A stretch of DNA of 64,000 nucleotides, taken from contig JAHRWD010000032.1 in the NCBI GenBank assembly GCA_019090315.1, forward strand, positions 18,860 through 82,859. The letters are read 5' to 3'. This stretch comes from Pseudomonadales bacterium. Its GTDB lineage: Bacteria > Pseudomonadota > Gammaproteobacteria > Pseudomonadales > JAHRWD01. The notes below the pieces were generated by a model, which worked only from the letters and a program-made list of their open reading frames with translations, searched no databases and was not told the origin of the DNA. A program made the position numbers and the translations under genes. This document shows positions 1 through 9,094 of this stretch, one piece after another. Numbering within the stretch: position 1 is the stretch's first letter; every line of letters begins with the position of its first letter.

Positions 1-113
1 CCTCTACGTGTGGTTTCGACTTCAGGAAGTTCAGGCATAAATCCGGGCTCTGGGGGTACTATGAATAAAATATCAGGCTAAAATGGCCGTTTTCACGAGG
101 GTAGCAAATCAGC

Positions 114-2096
114 ATGATTCTGGGTATCGATACCGGCGGCACATTTACTGATTTTGTTCTTCTCGACAGGGGAGAAGTTTCCATTCACAAGGTGCTCTCC
201 ACCCCGGATGCACCGGAACAGGCAATCCTGCAGGGGATCGCCGATATGAATCTACATCCTCATATAAAAACCGGCGCATTACGGATCATTCACGGAACCA
301 CCATTGCAACCAACGCGGCACTGCAGGGCAAAGGTGTAAAAACCGTTTTCATCACCAACCTCGGCTTCGCCGATATGCTAACCATTGGTCGCCAGGCTCG
401 TGAAAAGCTGTATGACCTTCAGCCCACTCGGCAACCCATTCCCGTTCCCGCAGAACTGTGTCTAGAGATCGATATCCGAACCGATCATCAGGGTAACCTG
501 TTGCGGGATCTGGACCCTGAAAAGCTCAGCAAGCTGAGCACACAAGTTGAGCAGCTCGATCCCGACGCGGTTGCTATCAACCTGCTCTATTCATATCGCA
601 ATGACAGCCATGAAAAACAGATCGAAGCATCGTTACCGGAAAACCTGTTTGTATCCCGATCATCCAGGGTATTGCCGGAATACAAAGAGTACGAACGGGG
701 CATGGCAACCTGGCTAAATGCCTGGCTGGGACCATTGGTTGAACAATACCTGACACGCTTAAAGGCTCAACTGGCACCGGCAAATGTTGCGATTATGCAA
801 TCATCGGGCGGCACTATCGATATCGATCAGGCCTCCCAACGAGCTGTGAATCTGCTGTTATCCGGCCCGGCGGGTGGGCTGGCTGGGGCGGCATACATGG
901 GCAACCAGCTTGCCAAAAACCGGCTAATCACCTTTGACATGGGTGGCACTTCTAGCGACGTCGCATTGATCGATGGAAACATCGGTCTCACCACTGAATC
1001 AAAAATTGGCCCCTACCCGGTAGCGGTTCCAACCGTGGATATGCATACCATTGGTGCCGGTGGTGGCTCGGTGGCATATCTCGATAGCGGCGGGCTGTTA
1101 CAGGTTGGCCCTGAATCCGCCGGTGCAAACCCCGGCCCCGCCTGCTATGGCAAGGGCGGTCACAAACCAACGGTCACCGATGCCAACGCGGTATTGGGGC
1201 GACTGCGACCAGATGCATTTTTAGGCGGTCGAATGAAGCTTGATATTGATGCCGCGCAGCGGGCGGTTGCCTGCCTTGCCCAACCACTTGGGTTAACACT
1301 TGAGGAAACCGCCCTCGGTATATTACAGGTTGCCAATCAGCATATGATCAGGGCACTACGAGTCATCTCTGTCGAACGCGGAATTGATCCGCGTGATTTC
1401 ACACTATGCTGTTTTGGTGGTGCTGGCGGGCTGCATGTTTGCGCGCTGGCAGAAGCGTTGTCGATATCATCGATATTGGCTCCCGTACACGGTGGCGTGC
1501 TGTCTGCCTTTGGTATGCTGGTTGCGCCGCCGGAACGGCAACTGTCGCGCACCTGGCAGACGCTACTGGAACAGGCAGACAGTGGCGCAATCGAGGAGAT
1601 CCTCGAAGGCATGCGAACCCGAGGTGAAAATGAATTGAGCCGGGAAAATATTCCCCGTGAGACGATTGAAACCCTGCCAACTCTCGACCTTCGTTACGCC
1701 GGCCAATCCTACACCTTGAATGTACCCTGGGAAAATCTGACCTCAGCCGAAGCCGCCTTCCATCAATTACATTTTCAACGCTACGGTCATCAGTTTGAAT
1801 TGCCGGTGGAGCTGGTCAATATTCGACTGGCGGTACGGGCCACACCCCAGATCATTGAACTGGCGGCGCAACTCAGCGAGATGAATCAAACTTCAGATAG
1901 CACAGCCAGTGAAACCCTGGCGCTGCCAGGAATCAAACAGCCGGTAACGGTTATTGCGCGTGATCAGCTGACTACGGGGCACTGTTATCATGGACCGCTA
2001 TTGATTACTGAACAAACCGCAACAACACTGATCGCTGAGGGCTGGTCGGCGCAACTTGATCGACTTGGCAACCTACAAATAGAGCTACTTAGGTAA
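114..2096 (+). CDS. Hydantoinase/oxoprolinase family protein (HyuA-type)
   Basis: This 660-residue protein has the usual length of the A subunit of the N-methylhydantoinase / 5-oxoprolinase / acetone-carboxylase superfamily. These enzymes use ATP to open or activate cyclic amide or ketone substrates. Visible motifs are an N-terminal actin-fold phosphate loop (GIDTGGTFTD, residues 4-13), DMGGTSSD from residue 275, GAGGGS near 313 and FGGAGG near 432, all intact. The ATG at 114 gives the expected N-terminus. The partner B subunit (HyuB) is not downstream, where the next gene is convergent 7 bp away, so it lies upstream of the window, elsewhere, or is absent. The family is certain; the substrate cannot be inferred. 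Confidence 0.85.
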   Translation: MILGIDTGGTFTDFVLLDRGEVSIHKVLSTPDAPEQAILQGIADMNLHPHIKTGALRIIHGTTIATNAALQGKGVKTVFITNLGFADMLTIGRQAREKLYDLQPTRQPIPVPAELCLEIDIRTDHQGNLLRDLDPEKLSKLSTQVEQLDPDAVAINLLYSYRNDSHEKQIEASLPENLFVSRSSRVLPEYKEYERGMATWLNAWLGPLVEQYLTRLKAQLAPANVAIMQSSGGTIDIDQASQRAVNLLLSGPAGGLAGAAYMGNQLAKNRLITFDMGGTSSDVALIDGNIGLTTESKIGPYPVAVPTVDMHTIGAGGGSVAYLDSGGLLQVGPESAGANPGPACYGKGGHKPTVTDANAVLGRLRPDAFLGGRMKLDIDAAQRAVACLAQPLGLTLEETALGILQVANQHMIRALRVISVERGIDPRDFTLCCFGGAGGLHVCALAEALSISSILAPVHGGVLSAFGMLVAPPERQLSRTWQTLLEQADSGAIEEILEGMRTRGENELSRENIPRETIETLPTLDLRYAGQSYTLNVPWENLTSAEAAFHQLHFQRYGHQFELPVELVNIRLAVRATPQIIELAAQLSEMNQTSDSTASETLALPGIKQPVTVIARDQLTTGHCYHGPLLITEQTATTLIAEGWSAQLDRLGNLQIELLR

Positions 2097-2103
2097 GAAA
2101 TTT

Positions 2104-2973
2104 CTAGCCGATAGTTCCGATTTTCATTCCTACCTGAACATCGGACAACTCATCCAGATTTGAATCCCACTCAACCACATCCTCGCCAAACAAAACGATC
2201 GCCGTAGAGCCCATTTTAAAACGCCCCATCTCATCACCTTTTTTGAACTCAATGGGTGTAGGTGGCTGGGTGTAGTTAACCTGTGTCAGCTGCCTTTTTG
2301 GCGGAGCTATCTGCCCTGCCCAAACCGTTTCGATACTGCCGACAATCATCGCTCCAACAAGAATCACCACCATCGGCCCACGCTCGGTATCGAAACTACA
2401 GATCACTCGCTCATTACGCGCAAACAGACCATCCACCTGCTCGCTGGTGGTTTGGTTGACCGAGAACAATGCGCCGGGCACGTAGGTCATACTTTTTAAT
2501 GTGCCGCCCCACGGCATATGAACCCGATGATAATCCTTTGGGGACAGGTATACGGTCATAAATGAACCATCGACGAAGGCTTCCGTCAGCTCCGCATCGT
2601 CCGCCAACAGCTGCTTCAAGCTAAAGGCTTTTCCTTTGGCCTGGAGCAATTGGCCCTGATCAATTTTGCCCATCTGGCTAATCTGGCCATCCGCCGGGGA
2701 AACCACACTATCCGTTGTGGCATCAATTGGGCGAGCACCTTCAGCCAGAGCGCGGGTAAAAAAATCGTTGAATGTGGCGTAATAGCGCGGATTGGGTTCC
2801 GCTGCTTCCGCCATATTGACATGAAAGGTTTTGATCGCTTTACCGATCAGATAGTTCTTTAGCCAGGGGATCTGGCTTTCGGTCAGCAACCCCGCCAGCC
2901 GTGAAACCAGATGCTGGGGCACCAGATATTGCAGAAGAATAAATAGTTTTTGCTTTAGGTCTGTTTTTGCCAC
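2104..2973 (-). CDS. psd: Phosphatidylserine decarboxylase proenzyme
   Basis: Psd converts phosphatidylserine to phosphatidylethanolamine at the inner membrane. It is made as a proenzyme that cleaves itself to generate a pyruvoyl cofactor. The 289-residue length matches bacterial Psd. The self-cleavage motif, LGST in E. coli, appears here as MGST with the predicted pyruvoyl serine at residue 256. The HxxHMPWGG-type motif (YHRVHMPWGG) lies mid-protein, and the decarboxylase tail after the cleavage site is complete. It is the last gene of the leftward run rsgA - HDOD gene - psd, and the rsgA/psd association is also known in other gammaproteobacteria. Its 3' end is convergent with the HyuA-like gene. 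Confidence 0.96.
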   Translation of the reverse strand: MAKTDLKQKLFILLQYLVPQHLVSRLAGLLTESQIPWLKNYLIGKAIKTFHVNMAEAAEPNPRYYATFNDFFTRALAEGARPIDATTDSVVSPADGQISQMGKIDQGQLLQAKGKAFSLKQLLADDAELTEAFVDGSFMTVYLSPKDYHRVHMPWGGTLKSMTYVPGALFSVNQTTSEQVDGLFARNERVICSFDTERGPMVVILVGAMIVGSIETVWAGQIAPPKRQLTQVNYTQPPTPIEFKKGDEMGRFKMGSTAIVLFGEDVVEWDSNLDELSDVQVGMKIGTIG

Positions 2974-3042
2974 GGTCCGCTACTCTCATGTTCGAATAGC
3001 AATATTGTACCAAATATGGACGATCTCAATGCCTGTTAGCAA

Positions 3043-4689
3043 TTAGCCTGTTTTGGGACGTGCTGCCAGCGAATCAAACACGAAACGGGTACTTTTACAG
3101 ATCCTTTTGAATAGCAGGTAATCCTTCTCTGAAAGTGCTTTGCTATTGATACCATTGTCCAGGTAACAGACACCGATCGCACGTTTATCTGAAAACAATG
3201 ATGCCATAAAAAATTCATTGGAATCATGGATATTTTTAACAAAATTTGAGGGTAACAGTTTCTCGATATCCTTTTTATCTACAGGTTTCACCCAGATGTT
3301 GCGCGGGGATTTAATCATCTGCGACATCAGCGGTGAGGTTAAATAATCGAAATGCAGCCCTTTCATGCCACTTAGTTCCACGGTGCCAAAACAGTGGGAG
3401 ATCCGCACCGATGCCCGTCTTGGGTCTCGTAGCCCAATGGCCACACGGTTAACACCAAGTTCACGCTTCAGGGTCATGCCCAGGATGTAGAATAGCTGTT
3501 GTAGGTCTTGCACTGTATCTGGTTCATTCTCGAACTGGTCAATCAACTGGTTAATATTTTTCTCCAGGCCTTTTTCCCTGACTGCTTCAATTGTGTTTGT
3601 TTTCGCAGCACCTATTTTGACTCCGGAAATTTTTGCTAGCACCGGTCTGGCAGGATCTGGTGCTGGCCGTGGCCAGGTATTAAACAGGTAGGTGGCCGAT
3701 GCACGAACACCGTGAATCAGGTAGTTTCGGGAATGATCCAGTATTGCCTGCTGGGTAATATTGACGGTGTTTAGTAGCGTGCAACGAAGGTGCCCGGCAA
3801 CCTGTCCCAGCACCTGCGCTGCAAATTCGCCCTGCCACTGGGTTTGCAGGATATCCACCATTTCATGGGCTAGCACAATCGTGGTGGAAGCCGAGTTGAT
3901 CTGACGATTAACATCCACCGCGTCGGGTGCAGGGCTTACTTCCAGATCCGAAACACCCGCGGAAAATACAGAGAATGATTCTGCGCCGGTATATTCCGTA
4001 TGCTCAACCGTTAGACTGGCCACTTTTGGAGTGTTCCAGTAATCCGTCAGCAGATCACATATATCCATAATCTGGCAGCCAAAAATCTCACGCTCAGCAT
4101 TTAGTCTGATCTCAGGATTTGCAGAGAACGCCAATACCAACCTTTGCATTTTTTCGGGTTCAATAATCCACAGCGCCCAGTAACCGGTACGATAGAACAG
4201 TGCTATCCAAAACAGCTCGTCGGCGGGGTAGTGGTTTTTATACCTTGTCCAATGCCTGGCTAGTGAGGCGGCAAACAAACTGCGATTGAGTCCTCGTAGG
4301 TATCCGGCATTCTCTACTGGATCCGCTTCAACAGCAGAAACCACGATCGATTCTAACGCTTCCAATCCGATCAATGAGATGGCACGAGCAAGGGTTTTTA
4401 CTTCGGATGCGCTGCCTCCCTCGGTGACAACGCGCATAAATATATGCAGTGCAAGGGCTGGGTCACGGCTTATTAACCGTTCAAGTGAGTTGAAATTAAC
4501 TGTGTTTTTAGACAGTAGTTCCAGCACCTTGGTGCGAGTTCCCGGAAGGATAGGCATAACCGTATTGGCGATTTTTTCAGCCCAGAGACGCGCTGGTGAC
4601 TGGGTCTTCAGATTTTCCATTTTAAATAAGGCACTGCTCGCCCGTTCGACATAATTACCATTAAGTCTAGCAGTTGGCTGAAAAATCAC
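3043..4689 (-). CDS. HDOD domain protein with C-terminal GAF-like region
   Basis: This 548-residue soluble protein has an N-terminal HDOD domain (about residues 30-240), recognisable from PILPGTRTKVLELL, the SRDPALALHI helix and the AISLIGLEAL turn. HDOD domains are catalytically inactive relatives of HD phosphohydrolases found in bacterial signalling proteins. The C-terminal part (about 380-540) has the alternating pattern of a GAF-like sensory domain (ILGMTLKRELGVNRVAIGLRD, then IGVCYLDNG), which is my inference from pattern. No receiver, GGDEF or EAL domain is visible. It lies between rsgA and psd in the same orientation, so it is probably co-transcribed with them. A second in-frame ATG at 4620 could be the true start. 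Confidence 0.75.
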   Translation of the reverse strand: MIFQPTARLNGNYVERASSALFKMENLKTQSPARLWAEKIANTVMPILPGTRTKVLELLSKNTVNFNSLERLISRDPALALHIFMRVVTEGGSASEVKTLARAISLIGLEALESIVVSAVEADPVENAGYLRGLNRSLFAASLARHWTRYKNHYPADELFWIALFYRTGYWALWIIEPEKMQRLVLAFSANPEIRLNAEREIFGCQIMDICDLLTDYWNTPKVASLTVEHTEYTGAESFSVFSAGVSDLEVSPAPDAVDVNRQINSASTTIVLAHEMVDILQTQWQGEFAAQVLGQVAGHLRCTLLNTVNITQQAILDHSRNYLIHGVRASATYLFNTWPRPAPDPARPVLAKISGVKIGAAKTNTIEAVREKGLEKNINQLIDQFENEPDTVQDLQQLFYILGMTLKRELGVNRVAIGLRDPRRASVRISHCFGTVELSGMKGLHFDYLTSPLMSQMIKSPRNIWVKPVDKKDIEKLLPSNFVKNIHDSNEFFMASLFSDKRAIGVCYLDNGINSKALSEKDYLLFKRICKSTRFVFDSLAARPKTG

Positions 4690-4751
4690 CTGAATGCAAT
4701 GCGGCAGCCTGCTCTCAGGTTAACGTAAACACTGTGTTAGCGAGAGGCCGA

Positions 4752-5813
4752 CTAGTCGTCTATTTCGTGAAGAATACGGCGGTAACTGTGTAGGCGTGAT
4801 GGATGCAGATGACCCTCTGCTTCCGCTTCGAGCAAAGCGCAACGTGGCTCCTTTAGATGCTTACAGTCTCGAAAATGGCATAGCCCGACGTATGGTCGAA
4901 ACTCAACGAAACCATCCGTGACCTCGCGCCGGGTGAGATGACTCAAACCAAATTCACGGATGCCGGGGGAGTCGATCAGGCTTCCACCACTGTGAAAATG
5001 ATACAGCCGTGCAGTGCTTGTGGTGTGACGTCCCCGCAGGTTAGCGCTGGATACTGCACCGGTCTTAAGCTGTTCGTTCGGTAACAGCACCTGGATCAGT
5101 GACGATTTCCCAACCCCTGACTGACCAACAAATATACTGGTATGTTCATCCAGAGCCTTTGCCAGGCGATCCATTCCGTGATCCGAATAGGTCGACACTT
5201 CAAGCACGGTATAGCCAATGTTGCGGTAAATGCTCAACAACCGCTCCAATGCCTGCCGGTTGCCGGCATCAATCAGATCACTTTTATTGAGCACCAATAC
5301 TGGTTCAATTTCTAATCGTTCAGCTTCAACCAGATAGCGATCAATCAAAATTTCCAGCGGTTCAGGAAGCGATGAGATCACAATAAAAATGCGATCAATA
5401 TTGGCCGCAACCGGCTTAAGCTGGCCACGGCTGTCCGGACGTGAGAGTTCTGTCAGTCGCGGTTTAAGTGCTTCAATCACGCCGCTATTTTGCTTGTCAG
5501 CGCGCCAGACCACCTGATCTCCCACCACAATATGGCCAAGGTTCGGGCGAAAATGACAACGATAGCTCCTTTTCTCTGGGTCAATATCCATATCAACAGG
5601 CTGACCAGAAAGCTCTAAACCGGCTTCCGTAGCCTCTATTTCAACCAGCGTTCCGTAGTGAGCGATCACCAGACCAGACTGCTCCGCCCCAAGTGCATCA
5701 TCGGAAAACAGACTGTCGACCTGCGCATTTTTATGTTCAGCACGGCGGGCTTTTTCCTGCTGAACTTTTTCTATCCGCCAGGCCTGGCGGCGAGTTAGCT
5801 TTCGTTTGCTCAA
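4752..5813 (-). CDS. rsgA: Small ribosomal subunit biogenesis GTPase RsgA
   Basis: RsgA is a GTPase that checks late 30S subunit maturation and releases RbfA. The circularly permuted G-motif order is clear: G4 (NKSD) comes first, then the P-loop GQSGVGKSS near residue 230, then DSPGIREFG. An N-terminal OB-fold region precedes them and a C-terminal zinc motif (C-x5-C-x-H-x5-C) follows. The 353-residue length is typical. The start codon is TTG at 5813, giving MSKRKLT, which aligns with the known MSKxKL start of the family. I see no good ribosome-binding site. It is divergent from orn, as in E. coli and Pseudomonas, and is the first gene of the leftward psd run. Confidence 0.96.
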   Translation of the reverse strand: MSKRKLTRRQAWRIEKVQQEKARRAEHKNAQVDSLFSDDALGAEQSGLVIAHYGTLVEIEATEAGLELSGQPVDMDIDPEKRSYRCHFRPNLGHIVVGDQVVWRADKQNSGVIEALKPRLTELSRPDSRGQLKPVAANIDRIFIVISSLPEPLEILIDRYLVEAERLEIEPVLVLNKSDLIDAGNRQALERLLSIYRNIGYTVLEVSTYSDHGMDRLAKALDEHTSIFVGQSGVGKSSLIQVLLPNEQLKTGAVSSANLRGRHTTSTARLYHFHSGGSLIDSPGIREFGLSHLTRREVTDGFVEFRPYVGLCHFRDCKHLKEPRCALLEAEAEGHLHPSRLHSYRRILHEIDD

Positions 5814-5975
5814 GGTAGGTATTGCTCAGTCATAGTTACAAAAACAGGTATCAATTTAATCAGCGCTTCATTGCAGGCCGGGATCGCCCAACATAACAGA
5901 TTCGGCAAAACTGCTACAATCATCTTCTGTTTTATAAAAAGCTATTTCGAACATATAACCCCCTGGAGAACCTGA

Positions 5976-6521
5976 ATGCCCAAGCACGGAAACCTGATCT
6001 GGCTCGACCTGGAGATGACAGGCCTTGAGCCAGAAACAGATGTCATCATTGAGATTGCCACCATCGTAACCGACTCTGATCTTAATTTTATAGCTGAAGG
6101 CCCGGTGCTTGCAGTTCACCAACCTGAAGCAGCACTACAAGCGATGGACGAGTGGAATACCCGTACCCACGGTAATTCAGGGTTAACTGAGCGAGTGCGA
6201 AACAGCAATATTTCCGATGGAAAAGCCGAGGATATGACACTGGCTTTTCTGCGTGAACATCTGGAAGAGGGTGAATCGCCAATGTGTGGTAACAGCATCG
6301 GCCAGGATCGCCGCTTTCTGGTCAAATATATGCCACAACTTGAAGCCTTTTTTCACTATCGAAATCTGGATGTCAGCTCGATTAAAGAGCTGGCGAAGCG
6401 CTGGCGACCTGAGGTTGCGAAGGGCTTCCACAAGAAAAACACCCATCAGGCACTGGATGATATTCAGGAGTCGATTGCCGAACTAAGCCATTATCGCGAG
6501 CATTTTTTCAAAATGGATTAG
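5976..6521 (+). CDS. orn: Oligoribonuclease
   Basis: Orn is a DEDDh 3'-to-5' exonuclease that degrades the shortest RNA fragments, including pGpG from cyclic-di-GMP turnover. All features are present in 181 residues: WLDLEMTGL with the first acidic pair, the second aspartate in [10 protein letters not shown], and the C-terminal H-x4-D in [11 protein letters not shown]. The ATG at 5976 follows a purine-rich GGAG about 9 bases upstream. It is divergent from rsgA, the arrangement seen across gammaproteobacteria. Its stop codon lies in a small palindrome (6518-6531) that also contains the stop of the convergent MFS gene. Confidence 0.97.
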   Translation: MPKHGNLIWLDLEMTGLEPETDVIIEIATIVTDSDLNFIAEGPVLAVHQPEAALQAMDEWNTRTHGNSGLTERVRNSNISDGKAEDMTLAFLREHLEEGESPMCGNSIGQDRRFLVKYMPQLEAFFHYRNLDVSSIKELAKRWRPEVAKGFHKKNTHQALDDIQESIAELSHYREHFFKMD

Positions 6522-6527
6522 AGGTCT

Positions 6528-7829
6528 CTAAGAACTTTCCGCTGGTTTGTCTATAGCAACCGGCGGTTTGAGGAACATCACCAGAACGATCGCCAACGAA
6601 GCAAGGCCGATGTAAGCCATAAACACAAGGTTGTAGGAATGAAGTCGGTCAAATACCAAACCGGCGGTCACAGGAACCATTGCGGACAAAACTGTTGTCA
6701 TCAATCCCCGCACTGCATACAACGATGCGTAGTGCTGACTGCCAAAATAGTTGGCCATAATGGTCGGCGTCGTCACCACCGCCAGCCCGTTGCCCAGACC
6801 AAAAATACAGGCAAATGCATAAACTGCAAGGGGTGTGGTCGCCTGGGTCAGAAACCCCATGCCTATCACCAGCATAAACAAACCCAGCCCCATCATATAT
6901 TTGGGCTCCATGTAATCCCCAAGCGCACCGGAGATCAAACGCCCGCCGGTACTTAAAAACCCAATCAAACCAATCGCTGAAGCCGCAGTAATTTTATCAA
7001 GACCAATATCACTCAGGTGTAACAAGCCCTGACTGTTAATCAATGTTCCGCCCATTACCCCGGTTGCCGAGCAAGCTACCAGCATCCAGAAAGAGCGCGT
7101 TTTTACCGCAGCCTTAACCGTCCAGTCTACGTCGGTTTGAAAAACCCTGGATTTCCGAACAGTGCTATTTTCATCCTCAGATTCAGCCGAATCATCTACC
7201 CCATCGACCAGAAGCCCCATATCCGCTGGGCTATTTCTCACCATCAGGAAAGCAATAAAGGACGCAAGCAAAGTCCCGCCGGCCATAATCAACCAAACCA
7301 GCCTCCAGTCGCCGGTGGTTTCAATGATCCAGGCAAACAGTGGCGTGATGATGGCTCGACCCAATCCACCTGACGCCATAAACAGGGCAATGGCGATGGC
7401 TCTGCGCCGTTTAAACCAGTTGGAGACCAGCTGTGTGCCAGGGATAATCGTTTGCAGGCCAATGCCGATACCTAGCAGTGGCGCCGTGACATAGAACTGC
7501 AAAAGGGATTCGGTGAAAAACATGTTGATCGCGCCGGTAGCTGCGACAAAACCACCCAGCATGATGCTAAAACGTACACCGCGTTTTGCGATGACCCAGG
7601 CGATTATTGGGCCGGACAATCCCATAGACAGGGTTGCAAGGGAAAATCCCAGTCCGACTTCGCTACGTGCCCAACCGAAGGTTTCGGTCATCTCGGGCAG
7701 TGTGACTGCCAGGCCGTAGAAGACGGTACCTATAGATAAAAAATAGATGGTGCCGAGTGCACCAAGCAGCTTCCAGCCGTAATACATCAGTGTTGTCCAT
7801 TTGAATGGGGTGGTGAACGAAGCCACCAA
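6528..7829 (-). CDS. MFS transporter, monocarboxylate/oxalate-formate porter-like
   Basis: This is a 433-residue inner-membrane protein with about 12 hydrophobic segments and a charged central loop (residues 205-230, rich in D, E and S), typical of the major facilitator superfamily. The N-terminal half carries an inter-helix loop of MFS type (WVIAKRGVRFSIM), and NWFKRRRAIAIALF resembles the motif of the monocarboxylate / oxalate-formate antiporter group. The substrate is unknown. The annotated start gives MVASFTT; the internal ATG at 7787 (MYYGWKLL) directly precedes the first membrane helix and is an equally good start. It is not obviously in an operon: a 204-bp gap separates it from the metallo-hydrolase gene upstream. 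Confidence 0.8.
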   Translation of the reverse strand: MVASFTTPFKWTTLMYYGWKLLGALGTIYFLSIGTVFYGLAVTLPEMTETFGWARSEVGLGFSLATLSMGLSGPIIAWVIAKRGVRFSIMLGGFVAATGAINMFFTESLLQFYVTAPLLGIGIGLQTIIPGTQLVSNWFKRRRAIAIALFMASGGLGRAIITPLFAWIIETTGDWRLVWLIMAGGTLLASFIAFLMVRNSPADMGLLVDGVDDSAESEDENSTVRKSRVFQTDVDWTVKAAVKTRSFWMLVACSATGVMGGTLINSQGLLHLSDIGLDKITAASAIGLIGFLSTGGRLISGALGDYMEPKYMMGLGLFMLVIGMGFLTQATTPLAVYAFACIFGLGNGLAVVTTPTIMANYFGSQHYASLYAVRGLMTTVLSAMVPVTAGLVFDRLHSYNLVFMAYIGLASLAIVLVMFLKPPVAIDKPAESS

Positions 7830-8033
7830 AAAAAAGATCTGCTCGCTGATTCGTCTACGTATCGATTGCAGCTATTCGTATCGAAAAGGCTGAACCATGC
7901 AGCTAAATGGAGGTAAAGCGTGGTTTGAAACGAGCAAATTGGTCGTCGGGTTCCAGCGGTTAGTTTTATTATACCCAGGCCCGACGCACCGTATTCTAGC
8001 AAACTGAGCCAGAGCTTTCACTCCGACCGATTC

Positions 8034-9008
8034 CTAGCAAGCCTGATACAGACCTGGCTCAACCTCTTTTAACTGTTCGGCTTTAAGCATTCGGTCAACA
8101 TGCTGGGTCAGCATCCAGTGCTCACTGCGATCATTGGATGGCCCTACGTCAGTTTTGCGGTAAATGATGCGATGTTCGACCGCCTGATCAATAGTGCGTG
8201 GCGTAGACATATAATCACGCAATTTATTCTCTCGATAGCCAATCATGCCCTGGTACTGGGCGGAACGTTTTAGAAACGCTTCTTTGTCCAGAACCCCGAG
8301 ATGGTGAAAAGTGCAAAACCAGGGTATGTCCATTGAACGCACCAGATCCAGCGATTGATCAAACTGCTCAAGGCTGGAGTTGACGCCGCCATAATAGGGG
8401 CCGAAACCGGAGAGTTCGATATCCGCGAGGAACAGCAGGTCATCCTTACGATGCTCGCCACGAACCAGCAAACAGCTGTGTCCGTGGGTATGCCCGGGGG
8501 TGAAAACCACTTCAATAGTTACGCCGCCGCCAAGATCAAAAATATCACCGTCTTTGTAACCGATCGTATCCGGCCGTGGGCTGAAACTAAAATGCTCAAG
8601 CACATTGCTTTCAAATTCAGTACGCTCATCCGCTACCACCCCGTGCAATTCACAGATACCGTCCATCGACTGTATTGCATACACCTCGTTTTCATGGGCG
8701 TGGCAGGTTGCATCAGGGAACAGATGAACCCCGGCAACATGGTCCTGATGGCAGTGACTCAGGATTATACGATCAATTTCAGGCAACTCGCCGATGTGGC
8801 TCTTAAAACTTTTCGAGGGATCGATGACGATGGATTCTTCACTTCCCTGTACCAGAACCGAGTTTCCATAGGGGAATTTACCGCCATTGCGACCGATAAA
8901 TACGGTGCTGGCACCAAACTCGAGGATTGGGTCTTGCGAATGCTGTAGCTTCTGTTTTAGTGCTGAGGGCATGATGCGGTTTCTTCGAATTCCAAAAAGC
9001 TCAGCCAC
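8034..9008 (-). CDS. Metallo-beta-lactamase-fold hydrolase
   Basis: This 324-residue protein has the MBL-fold metal-binding signature LSHCHQDHVAG (an HxHxDH variant), a second histidine in the FTPGHTHGHS block and an aspartate in LFLADIELSG. It should bind two metal ions and hydrolyse an ester, thioester or similar bond. No signal peptide is visible, so it is cytoplasmic. Specific function is unknown; the family includes glyoxalase II-like and quorum-quenching enzymes. It lies 86 bp downstream of the ArsM-like methyltransferase on the same strand and may be co-transcribed with it. An alternative start is the ATG at 8972 (MPSALKQKL). Confidence 0.78.
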   Translation of the reverse strand: MAELFGIRRNRIMPSALKQKLQHSQDPILEFGASTVFIGRNGGKFPYGNSVLVQGSEESIVIDPSKSFKSHIGELPEIDRIILSHCHQDHVAGVHLFPDATCHAHENEVYAIQSMDGICELHGVVADERTEFESNVLEHFSFSPRPDTIGYKDGDIFDLGGGVTIEVVFTPGHTHGHSCLLVRGEHRKDDLLFLADIELSGFGPYYGGVNSSLEQFDQSLDLVRSMDIPWFCTFHHLGVLDKEAFLKRSAQYQGMIGYRENKLRDYMSTPRTIDQAVEHRIIYRKTDVGPSNDRSEHWMLTQHVDRMLKAEQLKEVEPGLYQAC

Positions 9009-9094
9009 CCGACAGGGGCAGCTGATGAGAAAACGCGCAATAATACCTGATCAATTCAGTTGGTTAAACCTCTAAGCCTTTTACAGACTATGAA

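Noticed and set aside
1..113. Possible end of an upstream gene
   Set aside because: No convincing frame or motif; too short to assign.
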